A stretch of DNA of 64,000 nt from Dinoroseobacter sp049801095 (GCF_049801095.1 NZ_JBNAGH010000009.1:1-64000), one strand, 5' to 3'; counted from the stretch's first letter, positions 32,359-41,870 are shown. Numbers and translations: made by a program. The notes: generated from the sequence alone by a model not told the origin.

Positions 32359-33375
32359 TTGAAGGTTCTTGAGCGCTACAAGCTCAGGCTCAGGCGGAAA
32401 CGCATGCTCTGGCGCGGATTTCGCCGCCGCCGGGAGCTGACGCCAGCCGAGAACCGGACGGATCGCATCGGCACCGGCGACATTCTCGCTTTCACGACCC
32501 TGCGCAACGAGCGGGTTCGCCTGCCCTTCTTCCTCGACTACTACCGCAAGCAGGGCGTGTCCCATTTCCTGATGGTGGATAACGGGTCCGAGGATGGGTC
32601 CGCGGCCTATCTGGCGGCGCAACCGGATGTCTCGCTCTGGACCACGCCGCACAGCTATCGACGGGCCCGGTTCGGGGTCGACTGGCTGACCTGGTTGCAG
32701 ATGAAATATGGCCACGGCCATTGGTGCCTGACCGTGGATGTGGACGAGTTCCTGATCTATCCCTTCTGCGAAACGCGCCCGCTCGGCGCGCTGACCGATT
32801 GGATGGATTCCTCTGGCCTGCGGGCCTTCCCAGCGATGCTTCTGGATCTCTATCCGAAGGGGACGCTCGACAGCGCGGTCTATGCGGAAGGGCAGAACCC
32901 GATGGAGCTGGCCTGCTGGTTTGACAGTGGCAATTACACCATCACCCGCAATCCCGAACTCGGGAACCTCTGGATCCAGGGGGGACCGCGGGCCCGGGCG
33001 TTTTTCGCTGACCGTCCCGCGGCAGCCCCGGCCCTGAACAAGATCCCGCTGGTCAAATGGGACCGCAAATACGCCTATGTGGACAGCACCCATATGGTCC
33101 TGCCCCGGGGTCTGAACAATGTCTATGAGACAGGCGGGGGCGAGCGGATCTCGGGCTGCCTGTTGCACACGAAATTCCTCAACACCTTCATCGAGAAATC
33201 CGAGGAGGAGGTCGTCCGGCAGGAGCATTACGCCAAGGGGCGCGAATACAAGGCCTATGCCGAGAAGCTGGAGGCGGAGGGCGCGCCGTCGCTCTGGACC
33301 GAGATGTCCGAACGCTATGTGTCCTGGCGCCAGCTTGAGATCCTCGGCCTTTTGTCCAAGGGCAGCTGGGCATGA
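32359..33375 (+). CDS. GT2-like glycosyltransferase, copy 2
   Basis: A 338-aa paralogue of the gene at 31215. It shows AFTTLRNERVRLPFFLDYYR, FLMVDNGSEDGS, LTVDVDEFLIYP and LNKIPLVKWDRKYAYVDSTH. The start is a TTG at 32359 with AGGGGAGCAGG upstream. The stop overlaps the start of the next gene (ATGA). The tandem pair probably adds related sugars, or one copy has changed specificity. Confidence 0.86.
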   Translation: MKVLERYKLRLRRKRMLWRGFRRRRELTPAENRTDRIGTGDILAFTTLRNERVRLPFFLDYYRKQGVSHFLMVDNGSEDGSAAYLAAQPDVSLWTTPHSYRRARFGVDWLTWLQMKYGHGHWCLTVDVDEFLIYPFCETRPLGALTDWMDSSGLRAFPAMLLDLYPKGTLDSAVYAEGQNPMELACWFDSGNYTITRNPELGNLWIQGGPRARAFFADRPAAAPALNKIPLVKWDRKYAYVDSTHMVLPRGLNNVYETGGGERISGCLLHTKFLNTFIEKSEEEVVRQEHYAKGREYKAYAEKLEAEGAPSLWTEMSERYVSWRQLEILGLLSKGSWA

Positions 33376-35084
33376 GCGGCGCGTCGGTCTCCCTCGGCTT
33401 TGTCATGCTCGCCCATACGGAGCTCGGGCGCGTGGCGGAGCTGGCGCGCTATCTCGACGGGTTCGGCTGCCCCGTGGTGATCCATGTGGATCGCAAGACC
33501 GAGGCGCGGGCTTATGCCGGGCTCTGCGAAGCGCTCGTGGATTTGCCCCGCGTCCGGCTGATCCGGCAGCATGATTGTGGCTGGGGGCGCTGGTCCATGG
33601 TGCAGGCCACGGAGACCGCGGCCGAAACGCTGCTCGCGGCGGAGCCGGATGTCACCCATGTGGCCCTGATCAGCGGCGATTGCCTGCCTTTGCGCCCTCT
33701 GGATCGGTTGATTGATTTTCTCGCGGCCCAGCCAGAGACGGATTACATCGAATCCGTCACCGTCTCGGATGTGCCCTGGACCATCGGGGGCTTGCAGAAA
33801 GAGCGCTTTACACTGCGCTTCCCCTTCTCCTGGCGCAGCCAACGCAAGCTCTTTGACCGCTATGTGGAGCTGCAGCGGAAGCTGGGCGTCAGACGCCGCA
33901 TCCCCGATGGGATCGAGCCGCATCTCGGCTCCCAATGGTGGTGCCTGACCCGGCGCAGCCTCGAGGCGATCCTGCACGATCCGCGCCGGACTGAGTTCGC
34001 ACGTTATTTCAAACGGGTCTGGATCCCGGACGAATCCTACTTCCAAACCCTGATCCGCCGCGTCTCTCCGCATATCGAGAGCCGGTCACTGATGCTGTCG
34101 AAATTCGACACCCAGGGGAAACCCTTCCTCTTCTATGACGATCATCTGGAACTGGTGGGCCAATCCGACTGTTTCCTGCTGCGCAAGGTCTGGCCGCGGG
34201 CGGACCGACTCTATGCGCAGCTGCTCGATCCCGAGCAGGGCGCGCCGGAACGGGGGCCGAGCAATCCGCACCGGATCGAACAGGTGTTTGACGAAGCGAT
34301 GGAGCGCAACCGCGAAGGCCGCGCGGGTCTCTTCATGCAGAGCCGCTTTCCCAGCGACACCTGGCAGGCGGGCAAGACCGCCGCGCCCTATTTCGTCTTT
34401 CAAGGGTACAATGAGGTCATCGCCGGGTTCGCTCCCTGGCTGTCGCAGCGCACGGGCGCGCGGGTCCATGGCCATCTCTTTGACTGGCGCGAAATCCGCT
34501 ATGCCGAGGGGGCGCCCTGTTTCAATGGCGGGCTGTCGGACAGTGTGTCCTTACGCGACTACAATCCGCAGAGCTTTCTGACGAACCTGATCTGGAACAG
34601 CCGGGGGGAGCGCCAGTGTTTTCAGATCGCGCCCTATGACCGGCAGGATCTGAACGAATACATGATGTGGGATCCCAACGCTCATATTTCGGTGGTGACA
34701 GGCTCCTGGGCGCTCAAGCTCTTTCGCGATGATCTGCCTTTTGAGCAAGCGCGGCGCGAGGCGGCCTGGATGCAGAAGGTGGAGGATCATTTCCTCGGGC
34801 AGCTTCGCAACAAGAGCCTGCCGGCCAATGTCCGGGTGACATCCCTGGCGGAGTTTGTCGCCGACCCCATGGCGCAATTGCAGGATGTGCTCGATCTGAT
34901 GACCCCGTTCACCCGGCGGCGTCTGGTCCATGCGCCAGAGCTGGTGGATCTGACAGGGTTTGGCGCGTTCTTGCAGGCGCTCAAGAATGCCGGGATGAAA
35001 CCCTATCTGACTGGGGATTTCCCGCTGGATACCAGCGATCTGACGGCGCCGGCGGCCCCTGCGCGGCCCTATCTCGTGACCTGA
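33372..35084 (+). CDS. Core-2/I-branching-type beta-1,6-N-acetylglucosaminyltransferase-like protein (GT14)
   Basis: A 570-aa protein. Residues 1-280 resemble the GT14 branching enzyme domain: FVMLAHTELGRVAELARYL, VVIHVDRKTEARAY, HVALISGDCLPLRPLD, LGSQWWCLTRRSLEAIL and PDESYFQTLI. The second half (from residue 300) is a large extra domain (MQSRFPSDTWQAGKTAAPY, FQGYNEVIAGF, LRNKSLPANVRVTSLAEFVADP), probably DUF5927, seen fused to GT14 in Rhodobacterales. It may branch the surface glycan; the extra domain resembles a sulfotransferase-like fold only loosely. Confidence 0.83.
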   Translation: MSGASVSLGFVMLAHTELGRVAELARYLDGFGCPVVIHVDRKTEARAYAGLCEALVDLPRVRLIRQHDCGWGRWSMVQATETAAETLLAAEPDVTHVALISGDCLPLRPLDRLIDFLAAQPETDYIESVTVSDVPWTIGGLQKERFTLRFPFSWRSQRKLFDRYVELQRKLGVRRRIPDGIEPHLGSQWWCLTRRSLEAILHDPRRTEFARYFKRVWIPDESYFQTLIRRVSPHIESRSLMLSKFDTQGKPFLFYDDHLELVGQSDCFLLRKVWPRADRLYAQLLDPEQGAPERGPSNPHRIEQVFDEAMERNREGRAGLFMQSRFPSDTWQAGKTAAPYFVFQGYNEVIAGFAPWLSQRTGARVHGHLFDWREIRYAEGAPCFNGGLSDSVSLRDYNPQSFLTNLIWNSRGERQCFQIAPYDRQDLNEYMMWDPNAHISVVTGSWALKLFRDDLPFEQARREAAWMQKVEDHFLGQLRNKSLPANVRVTSLAEFVADPMAQLQDVLDLMTPFTRRRLVHAPELVDLTGFGAFLQALKNAGMKPYLTGDFPLDTSDLTAPAAPARPYLVT

Positions 35085-35088
35085 TCCG

Positions 35089-36528
35089 ATGACATCGCGT
35101 TTCGACTACTTCGTGATCTTTGCGGGCATGCGCACCGGTTCCAACTATCTGGAAAGGAACCTGAACGCCGCCCCGGACATCCGCTGCTTCGGGGAGCTCT
35201 TCAATCCCTATTTCATCGCCCATGAGGGCCAGGAAGACTATCTCGGCCTGTCCCTCGCCGATCGGGAGGCGGACCCGAACGCCCTCGTGACCCGCGTGAG
35301 GGAGGAGGCGACGGGCCTCGCGGGGTTCCGTCTCTTTCACGACCATGATCCGCGCATGCGCGCCCAGGCCCTCGCCGATCCGCGCGCGGGCAAGATCGTG
35401 CTGACCCGCAATCCGCTCGAGAGCTTTGTGTCCTACCAGCGGGCGTTGGCCTCGAACCAATGGGTGCTGACCGACGCCAAGGGCCAGATCGCGACCGAAG
35501 CGGTGGAGTTCGATGGCGAGGCCTTTGCCGACTTTCTGCGCCCCCATGAGGACTTTCTGGCCGATATTCGTCAGGGGCTCGCGCGGGCGGGTCAGACCGC
35601 GTTGACCCTGCGCTACGAGGATCTGCAGGATCTCGATGTGATCAACGGAGTCCTGGCCTATCTCGGCTCGCGGCATGTCTTGCCCCGGCTGGAACGGAGC
35701 CTGAAGCGCCAGAACCCGGAGCCTCTGGAAACCAAGGTCACCGATATGGCGGCCTTGCGGGACTCCGTGGCAGCCCTGGATCCTTTCGGTATCGACCATG
35801 CGTCGCCGCAGCCCGTGGATCGCGGCCCGGCGGTGCGCAGCTATGTGGCCTGCCCGCAAACGGGGCTGCTCTATCTGCCCATGCAAGGTCCGCAGCCCGA
35901 CCCGGTGCTCGACTGGATGGCCGCGCTGGAAGGGTGCGCGCCCGAGGATCTGATCACGGGCATGCGCCAGAAGGATCTGCGGGACTGGCGGGAGGCGCAT
36001 CCCAACAGTCGCACCTTCACCCTGTTGCGGCATCCCCTGGCGCGCGCGCATACGGCCTTTGCCACGCGGATCCTGCCCAGCGATCTGCAGTCTTTTGCGG
36101 ATCTGCGCCACGGACTGATCGCCGCCTATAATGTTCCCCTGCCGCAGCACTACCCGGCCACGGATGTGTCCCCGCAGGAGCTGCAAAAAGCGTTTCGGCG
36201 GTTTCTGAAATTCCTCAAACCGAATCTCGCAGCGCAAACCAGTTTGCGCATCGATGCCTCCTGGGTGGCGCAGACGACCGTCCTTCAAGGGATGGCGCAG
36301 GTGGCCCTGCCGGACCGGATCCTGCGCGATGGGCCGGATCTTGCGGCGGATCTGCAGGCGCTCGCGGCAGAGGTCGGGCGCCCGGCGCCGGATCTGGTGC
36401 CGCGCTTTGATCATGCTGATCTCGACGCGATCTATGCGCCTGACATGGAAAAGCTCGCGCGCATGGCCTATGCGCGCGATTTCACGACGTTCGGGTTTCG
36501 GGCATATCGCGGGGCAGGCGCGGCCTAG
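35089..36528 (+). CDS. Sulfotransferase-like protein (NodH-related)
   Basis: A 479-aa protein. The N-terminus FVIFAGMRTGSNYLERNLN matches the 5'-phosphosulfate-binding loop of PAPS-dependent sulfotransferases, and IVLTRNPLESFVSYQRAL matches the 3'-phosphate-binding R-x7-S motif. The C-terminal half contains a second similar stretch (TFTLLRHPLARAHTAFATRIL), so it may be a tandem sulfotransferase-like repeat. It starts four bases after the GT14 gene and overlaps the convergent ptsN by four bases. With cysQ in the same cluster, sulfation of a surface polysaccharide is a reasonable inference. Confidence 0.8.
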   Translation: MTSRFDYFVIFAGMRTGSNYLERNLNAAPDIRCFGELFNPYFIAHEGQEDYLGLSLADREADPNALVTRVREEATGLAGFRLFHDHDPRMRAQALADPRAGKIVLTRNPLESFVSYQRALASNQWVLTDAKGQIATEAVEFDGEAFADFLRPHEDFLADIRQGLARAGQTALTLRYEDLQDLDVINGVLAYLGSRHVLPRLERSLKRQNPEPLETKVTDMAALRDSVAALDPFGIDHASPQPVDRGPAVRSYVACPQTGLLYLPMQGPQPDPVLDWMAALEGCAPEDLITGMRQKDLRDWREAHPNSRTFTLLRHPLARAHTAFATRILPSDLQSFADLRHGLIAAYNVPLPQHYPATDVSPQELQKAFRRFLKFLKPNLAAQTSLRIDASWVAQTTVLQGMAQVALPDRILRDGPDLAADLQALAAEVGRPAPDLVPRFDHADLDAIYAPDMEKLARMAYARDFTTFGFRAYRGAGAA

Positions 36529-36989
36529 GCGGCGCGGGTGCTCTCGCTCTCGGTGAGAACCGTGTAGAGCGTCGCGCTGTCGCTATTGGCGCGCAGCTTG
36601 GCGCAGACGCCGGGGTCCCGCAGGGTGCGGGAGACCAGAGCCAGCGCCTTGAGATGGGCGACGCCGCTATCCTCGGGCGCAAATAGACCGAAGACCAGGT
36701 CGACCGGCTGGCGGTCCACGGAATCAAACGCCATGGGCTTTTCGAGGCGCACGAAGACGCCCACCACCCGGTCGATATCCTTGAGCCGCGCATGGGGCAG
36801 GGCAACACCATGCCCCACACCCGTTGGCCCCAGAGCCTCGCGTTCCTGAAGCGCGTCGACAGCATTGACCGGGCACACGCCATAGGCCGAGCAGACGATG
36901 TCGCTCAGGTCCTGCATCAGGCGCTTTTTGCTGCTCATATTCCCGAATACCTTCACGGCATCGGGGACCAGCAAGTCTGACAGATCCAT
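36525..36989 (-). CDS. ptsN: PTS IIA-like nitrogen regulatory protein
   Basis: A 154-aa regulatory phosphoprotein of the PTS-Ntr branch. The phosphorylatable histidine lies in GVGHGVALPHARLKDID. FGLFAPEDSGVAHLKALA is typical. I chose the ATG at 36989 (MDLSDLLVPDAVKVF); an ATG 15 bp upstream is possible. The hpf-ptsN order next to rpoN is the common proteobacterial arrangement. Confidence 0.93.
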   Translation of the reverse strand: MDLSDLLVPDAVKVFGNMSSKKRLMQDLSDIVCSAYGVCPVNAVDALQEREALGPTGVGHGVALPHARLKDIDRVVGVFVRLEKPMAFDSVDRQPVDLVFGLFAPEDSGVAHLKALALVSRTLRDPGVCAKLRANSDSATLYTVLTESESTRAA

Positions 36990-37028
36990 ATCAAACGCTT
37001 CCATTCCCGCCAGGCGACCTGGTCGGCT

Positions 37029-37604
37029 TTAACTATCCAACTTGGTATCAATCCAGCCGATATTGCCGTCCTCGCGGCGATACACGACGTTGATCCCTCC
37101 GTGTCCCTCGTTGCGAAACACCAGGACAGGCGCCTCAGCAAGCTCCATCTGCATCACCGCCTCCCCGACGGAGACAGATGGGATCGTCGTTTCCATCTCG
37201 GCAACGATGATCGGCTGCAGCGTCTCGGGTTCGTGTTCCTCGGCCACTTCAGCTCCGTCGAGGATATAGGAAGAGGCGCCGGAAAGTGCAACGGGTTCCG
37301 TCCGCTCGCGGTGATGGTTCTTCAACCGGCGCTTGTAGCGGCGCAGTTGCTTCTCCATCTTCTCGCTGCACTTGTCGAAGGCTGCATAAATATCGCCGGC
37401 AGAGGCTTTGGCTTGCGCTGTCAGCCCCGTGGACAGATGGACGGTCGCCTCGCAGACGTGATTATAGGCGTCCTTGGAAAACACCACATTCGCGTCTGTG
37501 GGGCGCTCAGCGTATTTGCTGACAGCCTCGGAAAGCTCCGCTTTCACATGACTCTGCAAGGCTTCGCCGATGTCGATCTGTTTGCCGGTGATTTGGTAGC
37601 GCAT
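37029..37604 (-). CDS. hpf: Ribosome hibernation promoting factor, long form
   Basis: A 191-aa protein that dimerises 70S ribosomes in stationary phase. The start MRYQITGKQIDIGEALQSHV has AGGGAGGT four bases upstream. Residues 1-100 are the HPF/RaiA domain; residues about 130-191 (VSVGEAVMQMELAEAPVLVF) are the C-terminal dimerisation domain that marks the long form. It lies between rpoN and ptsN. Confidence 0.95.
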   Translation of the reverse strand: MRYQITGKQIDIGEALQSHVKAELSEAVSKYAERPTDANVVFSKDAYNHVCEATVHLSTGLTAQAKASAGDIYAAFDKCSEKMEKQLRRYKRRLKNHHRERTEPVALSGASSYILDGAEVAEEHEPETLQPIIVAEMETTIPSVSVGEAVMQMELAEAPVLVFRNEGHGGINVVYRREDGNIGWIDTKLDS

Positions 37605-37678
37605 AGTACCTCCCTGAATGCGCAAGCCGAGGGGCACCTGTATTCAGGTGTGAAACCATAGGCTTACATGAAGTGGGA

Positions 37679-39007
37679 TCATCCGGGCGGTGTCGCCCGG
37701 CCGCGCATCCGTGCCGCTGCCCTGAGGCGCTTGCGATCGTAGGATGACGGGATGTTCAAGCATCCCCTGTATTTGGCGACAGTTCGACGTGCGATGTCAA
37801 CGCCTTCGTTTTTCAACTTATGGGCAATTTCCGTGTCCGTCAGGATCGCGTCCTCGGTTTCCTCGGCCACCAGCGCCGCGATCCGGGCCTGGGCGCCATA
37901 GGCGCTCACTGCATCTTGTGAGTCGGCACCCAATGTCGCCGAAAAGAAGGCCGAGAGCGGCACAACCCCGCCGGGATGTGCCAGGGTCTTGTCTGCGACA
38001 GCACGCCCCACCGTTGTAGGGTGCAGCTTGAGTTCCTGCGCCAATTGGGTGCGAGTCAGCGGTTTCATCGCGGCACCGCCCTCGCGAAAGAATCCGATCT
38101 GGTAATCGCCGAGAAAGGCGACAATCCGGGTCAGGGTCGTGGTGCGGTAGCCCAAGGCCCGGCGCAGGGCCTCGGCCTCGGCCCCATAGCGCGCCAGAGC
38201 GGTTTCCGATTCGAGCCGCGCCGCCCGCAGCAGGTCTTCGTCGAGGCTGAGGGTCCGGGCGTTGCCGCGCAGAACCGTGATCTCCGGCGGCGCACCTTCG
38301 GGAAAGCGCAGCTCGATATCCGGCAGGCTCACGCGCGGGGCGGGCAGGGCGGCCTGACCGGGATAGGGCGTGAGCTTGGGCAGAGCCTCGGCGACCTTCG
38401 CCAGCGCGGCTTCCTCCAGACCGGTGGCCCGGGCGGCCTTCGCGATCTCGCCGGCGGCGAGCCGGTCGAGCACCCGGGTCGCGCCCTCTGCCAGTACGGC
38501 ATCAAAGCCCAGTTCGATCAGTTGCAGGGACAGGCACTCCGCGAGGGAGCGCGCGCCCACCCCTGCCGGTTCGCAGGACTGCACCGCCGAGAGCGCCGTG
38601 TCGATCCGGTCCGGGGGCAGGTCCAGTTCCTGCGCGAGATCGGCCAGATCGATATCGAGATAGCCCGTATCGCTCAGTGACCAAGTCAGCACGAAGGCGA
38701 TCTCCTGGATCTGCGGATCAAGCGCCATCAGTCCAAGTTGTTCGCGCAACCGATCGCCAAGCGAGCGTTCCGCGCTCGTCGTGTCCAGCGCCAGATCATA
38801 GGCCGAGGGTCCTTGCGATGCAGCAGCTCCGGGCTCGGCACTTGGACGTTGCAGGGTCAGGATCGGGTTCTCGGCGGCCTGCGCCTCCAGATGGTCCTGC
38901 AAGGCGGTGCCGGACATGCGCAGCACCGACAGGGTCGTACGCATTTCCGGGGTGAGGGTGAGCCGCTGCTGCTGGCGGAGGGTGAGACCGTCGCGCTGGG
39001 CAGACAT
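37679..39007 (-). CDS. rpoN: RNA polymerase sigma-54 factor
   Basis: A 442-aa sigma factor. The glutamine-rich activator-contact region I is at the N-terminus (LTLRQQQRLTLTPEMR), the core-binding region follows, and the RpoN box ARRTVAKYR recognises the -24 element near the C-terminus. It starts seven bases after the lptB end and belongs to the lpt-rpoN-hpf-ptsN series. Confidence 0.96.
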   Translation of the reverse strand: MSAQRDGLTLRQQQRLTLTPEMRTTLSVLRMSGTALQDHLEAQAAENPILTLQRPSAEPGAAASQGPSAYDLALDTTSAERSLGDRLREQLGLMALDPQIQEIAFVLTWSLSDTGYLDIDLADLAQELDLPPDRIDTALSAVQSCEPAGVGARSLAECLSLQLIELGFDAVLAEGATRVLDRLAAGEIAKAARATGLEEAALAKVAEALPKLTPYPGQAALPAPRVSLPDIELRFPEGAPPEITVLRGNARTLSLDEDLLRAARLESETALARYGAEAEALRRALGYRTTTLTRIVAFLGDYQIGFFREGGAAMKPLTRTQLAQELKLHPTTVGRAVADKTLAHPGGVVPLSAFFSATLGADSQDAVSAYGAQARIAALVAEETEDAILTDTEIAHKLKNEGVDIARRTVAKYRGCLNIPSSYDRKRLRAAARMRGRATPPG

Positions 39008-39013
39008 GGCGGA

Positions 39014-39772
39014 TCAGGTGACCGAGAAGGTGTTGCCGAGATAGACGCGCCGCACGTTTTCGTCGCGGATGACCTCGTCGCGGGTCCCGCTCATCAGGAC
39101 GACGCCGTCATGGAGGATATAGGCCCGGTCCACGATCTCCAACGTCTCGCGCACATTGTGGTCGGTGATCAGCACGCCGATGCCACGGGTCTTGAGCTGG
39201 GCCACCAGCGCGCGGATATCCCCCACGGCGATCGGGTCGACCCCGGCGAAAGGCTCATCGAGCAGCAGGTATTTCGGATCCGCCGCGAGGCAGCGCGCAA
39301 TCTCGACCCGGCGCCGCTCGCCGCCCGAAAGGGCCAGGGCCGAAGTGCGGCGCAGATGTTCGATATTGAACTCGGCCAGCAGCTCTTCGAGGCGCTCCAT
39401 CCGCTTGGTCCGGTCGCGGGTATTCACCTCGAGGATCGCGCGGATATTGTCTTCGACACTCATGCCGCGGAAAATCGACATTTCCTGGGGCAGGTAACCG
39501 ATCCCGAGCTTGGCGCGGCGATACATGGGCAGCATGGTCGCGTCCCGCCCGTCGATCGAGACGATCCCGGCCTCGGGGGTGAGCAGCCCGGCAATGGCAT
39601 AAAAACAGGTGGTTTTGCCGGACCCGTTCGGGCCGAGCAGGGCGACCGCCTCGCCGCGCGTGACCTCAAGGCTCACATCGCGGATCACCGGACGGCGCTT
39701 GTAGCTCTTGCGCAGGTTGCGGATGTTCAACCCGACCGAGCCCTCGGTCACCTCGAAGGCAGCAGGGCTCAT
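39014..39772 (-). CDS. lptB: LPS export ABC transporter ATP-binding protein LptB
   Basis: A 252-aa ATPase that powers lipopolysaccharide extraction from the inner membrane. Walker A is GPNGSGKTTCF, the signature motif is LSGGERRRVEIAR, and Walker B is YLLLDEPFAGVDP. An N-terminal extension of about 15 residues precedes the usual start region (LNIRNLRKSYKRRPV). Its start overlaps the lptA stop by four bases. Confidence 0.95.
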   Translation of the reverse strand: MSPAAFEVTEGSVGLNIRNLRKSYKRRPVIRDVSLEVTRGEAVALLGPNGSGKTTCFYAIAGLLTPEAGIVSIDGRDATMLPMYRRAKLGIGYLPQEMSIFRGMSVEDNIRAILEVNTRDRTKRMERLEELLAEFNIEHLRRTSALALSGGERRRVEIARCLAADPKYLLLDEPFAGVDPIAVGDIRALVAQLKTRGIGVLITDHNVRETLEIVDRAYILHDGVVLMSGTRDEVIRDENVRRVYLGNTFSVT

Positions 39773-40278
39773 TGGGGCTGCAGAACGGTGCGGACCCGCC
39801 CCTCCATCTGGCCGATGCCCGTGGTCAGATCGACCACCAGATCATCGCCTGCGATCACGATTTGGCCCTGGCTCAGCAGGACATCGCCGCTCAGTCGGAT
39901 CTCATTGGTTCCGGGGCTGTAGACCGCGCGCTGGCTTTCGGCGGCATCCGGGCCGCTCACCATCAGGACATTGCCCTCGGCGCGGACCTCGCGAATGGCG
40001 CCCTGACCGTCGGCTGCGGTCTGGTCGTAACTCACCTGAACCTCATCGGCCTCGAGCTTCAGCGGGCCTTGGGCGACACGCACATTGCCGGAAAAGATCG
40101 CGCTGCCATCCTGTCGGTTCACCGCCAGCGCATCCGCGTCGATCTCGACCGGGGCGCTGCGATCCACCCGCGCGGCCCCCAGCGAAATCTCCGTGCCCTG
40201 GGCGGCGGCCATGTTCCACAGCGCTGTCGCGGCGATCAACGCCCCTGCCAGACCATTTCGTACCAAGACCGAACCCAT
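39769..40278 (-). CDS. lptA: LPS transport periplasmic protein LptA
   Basis: A 169-aa periplasmic bridge protein of the Lpt machine. A signal peptide (VRNGLAGALIAATALWNMAAA) is followed by the OstA-like repeat fold: PVEIDADALAVNRQDGSAIFSG then VRVAQGPLKLEADEVQV. GGAGG six bases before the ATG supports the start. Confidence 0.92.
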   Translation of the reverse strand: MGSVLVRNGLAGALIAATALWNMAAAQGTEISLGAARVDRSAPVEIDADALAVNRQDGSAIFSGNVRVAQGPLKLEADEVQVSYDQTAADGQGAIREVRAEGNVLMVSGPDAAESQRAVYSPGTNEIRLSGDVLLSQGQIVIAGDDLVVDLTTGIGQMEGRVRTVLQPQ

Positions 40279-40291
40279 GGAACCTCCAAAC

Positions 40292-40894
40292 TCACTGCGG
40301 TGTGTATACCAGTTTCACACCTTGTGTGAACAGCACCTGCGACGCACCGCTTGCGGGGTCGCGGCGAAACTCTGCCGCGCCGGCGCTGAGCGTGACCCCA
40401 GGCCCGAGCACGATGACATCGCCACTGCTCTGGGCGCGGAGCCCGTCAAGCTGTGCCTCGGCCCCTTCGGAGCTCAGGACAAAGCCATCTGTCCGTGACA
40501 GGCGCAGCCCGCCTTCGATGCGGACGGTTTCGGCTGCGTTGTCCACCACACCCCGGGCGGCCCGGATATCCACCTGCAGCCCGTCGGGGGTGAAGACCTT
40601 GCCCGAGATCTCGCTGGCCATGAACTTGTTCGGGCTGGTCAGGAGCGGCCGCGCGCTCTCGGCCAGAAGCTCCACCTCCGAGCCATCGTCGAGCACGGTC
40701 TGATAGCGCGGCTGGAAGATCCGCTGCCCCTCGACGATCTCTTCGAGTTCCACATCGGAATAGGGGATCTCCTGCTGCGTGTCGCCCGCGCCCGAAATCA
40801 GGAACAGGCTCGATAACAGGCCCAGCCCGGCCAGGGGCAGGATGATCTTGGCCGCGGTGACGAACTGCGAATAGCGGTTGTCGGCGCGGGGCAT
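40292..40894 (-). CDS. lptC: LPS export protein LptC
   Basis: A 200-aa inner-membrane anchored partner of LptBFG and LptA. A membrane helix lies at about residues 13-31 (AAKIILPLAGLGLLSSLFL), followed by an OstA-like periplasmic domain (MASEISGKVFTPDGLQVDI, VLGPGVTLSAGAAEF). Its stop is 13 bp before lptA and its start three bases after kdsD, all in one operon. Confidence 0.88.
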   Translation of the reverse strand: MPRADNRYSQFVTAAKIILPLAGLGLLSSLFLISGAGDTQQEIPYSDVELEEIVEGQRIFQPRYQTVLDDGSEVELLAESARPLLTSPNKFMASEISGKVFTPDGLQVDIRAARGVVDNAAETVRIEGGLRLSRTDGFVLSSEGAEAQLDGLRAQSSGDVIVLGPGVTLSAGAAEFRRDPASGASQVLFTQGVKLVYTPQ

Positions 40895-40897
40895 GGC

Positions 40898-41860
40898 TCA
40901 GCCGATCCCGGCGCGCAGGCAGTCATGGATATGGAGGAACCCCGCAGGCCTGCGCGACCCATCCTCGGGCACCACAAACAGGCAAGTGATCTTGCGGTCA
41001 TTCATGATCGCCACGGCCTCTTCGGCCAGCGCGTCGGGCGCGATGGTCAGCGGGTCGCGGGTCATCACATCGCCCGCGCGCAAGTCCAGCAGGCCGGTCA
41101 TATGCCGCCGCAAGTCGCCATCGGTGATCACCCCCGCCAGCGTTCCGTCCCGGGTCACGCCGACAACGCCAAAGCCTTTCTGGCTGATCTCGAGCAGGGC
41201 ATCGCCCATCTCGGCGCTCTCCGGGATCAGGGGCAGCTCGGCATCGCGATGCATCAGGTCGGCAACCTTCGACAGCCGAGCGCCCAGCTTGCCACCGGGG
41301 TGGAAATCCCGGAAATTCTCGGGGCTGAAGGCGCGATGCTCCATCAGCGCCACGGCCAGCGCATCCCCCAGAGCGAGGGTCATGGTGGTGGACGTCGTGG
41401 GCACAATCCCGGTCCCGCAGGCCTCGGGGGCCTTGGGCAGAACCAGCGCCACATCGGATTGCCGCAGAAGCGTGCTGTCCGGGTTGCTCGCCACCCCAAT
41501 GAGCGGGATGCGGAACCGGCGGGTATAGGCGACCAGATCCGCAAGCTCCGGCGTCTCGCCGGAATTCGACAGCACCAGCACCGCATCGCCGGCCGCCATC
41601 ATGCCGAGATCGCCATGGCTGGCCTCGGCCGGGTGGACAAAATGCGCAGGCGTCCCGGTGGAGGCAAAGGTCGCGGCCATCTTGCGCGCGATATGCCCGG
41701 ATTTGCCCATGCCCGAGACGATGACCCGCCCGCGCGCGGCCAGAATCGTCTCGACCGCCCGGTCAAAGCTGTCATCGAGCCCGGCGGCCAATTGCGCGAG
41801 GCCCTCGGCCTCAACCCCTATGACCCGGCGCGCGGTCTCCTGGAAAGACGTCTGTGACAT
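40898..41860 (-). CDS. kdsD: D-arabinose-5-phosphate isomerase (KdsD/KpsF family)
   Basis: A 320-aa enzyme converting ribulose-5-phosphate to arabinose-5-phosphate, the first step to Kdo. The SIS domain shows VIVSGMGKSGHIARKMAATF and HPAEASHGDLGM; two CBS domains follow (VADLMHRDAELPLIPESAEM and VMTRDPLTIAPDALAEE). The frame is open upstream, but the start MSQTSFQETARRVIG at 41860 matches the family. Linkage to lptC is usual. Confidence 0.94.
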   Translation of the reverse strand: MSQTSFQETARRVIGVEAEGLAQLAAGLDDSFDRAVETILAARGRVIVSGMGKSGHIARKMAATFASTGTPAHFVHPAEASHGDLGMMAAGDAVLVLSNSGETPELADLVAYTRRFRIPLIGVASNPDSTLLRQSDVALVLPKAPEACGTGIVPTTSTTMTLALGDALAVALMEHRAFSPENFRDFHPGGKLGARLSKVADLMHRDAELPLIPESAEMGDALLEISQKGFGVVGVTRDGTLAGVITDGDLRRHMTGLLDLRAGDVMTRDPLTIAPDALAEEAVAIMNDRKITCLFVVPEDGSRRPAGFLHIHDCLRAGIG

Positions 41861-41870
41861 GGCGCTGCCT

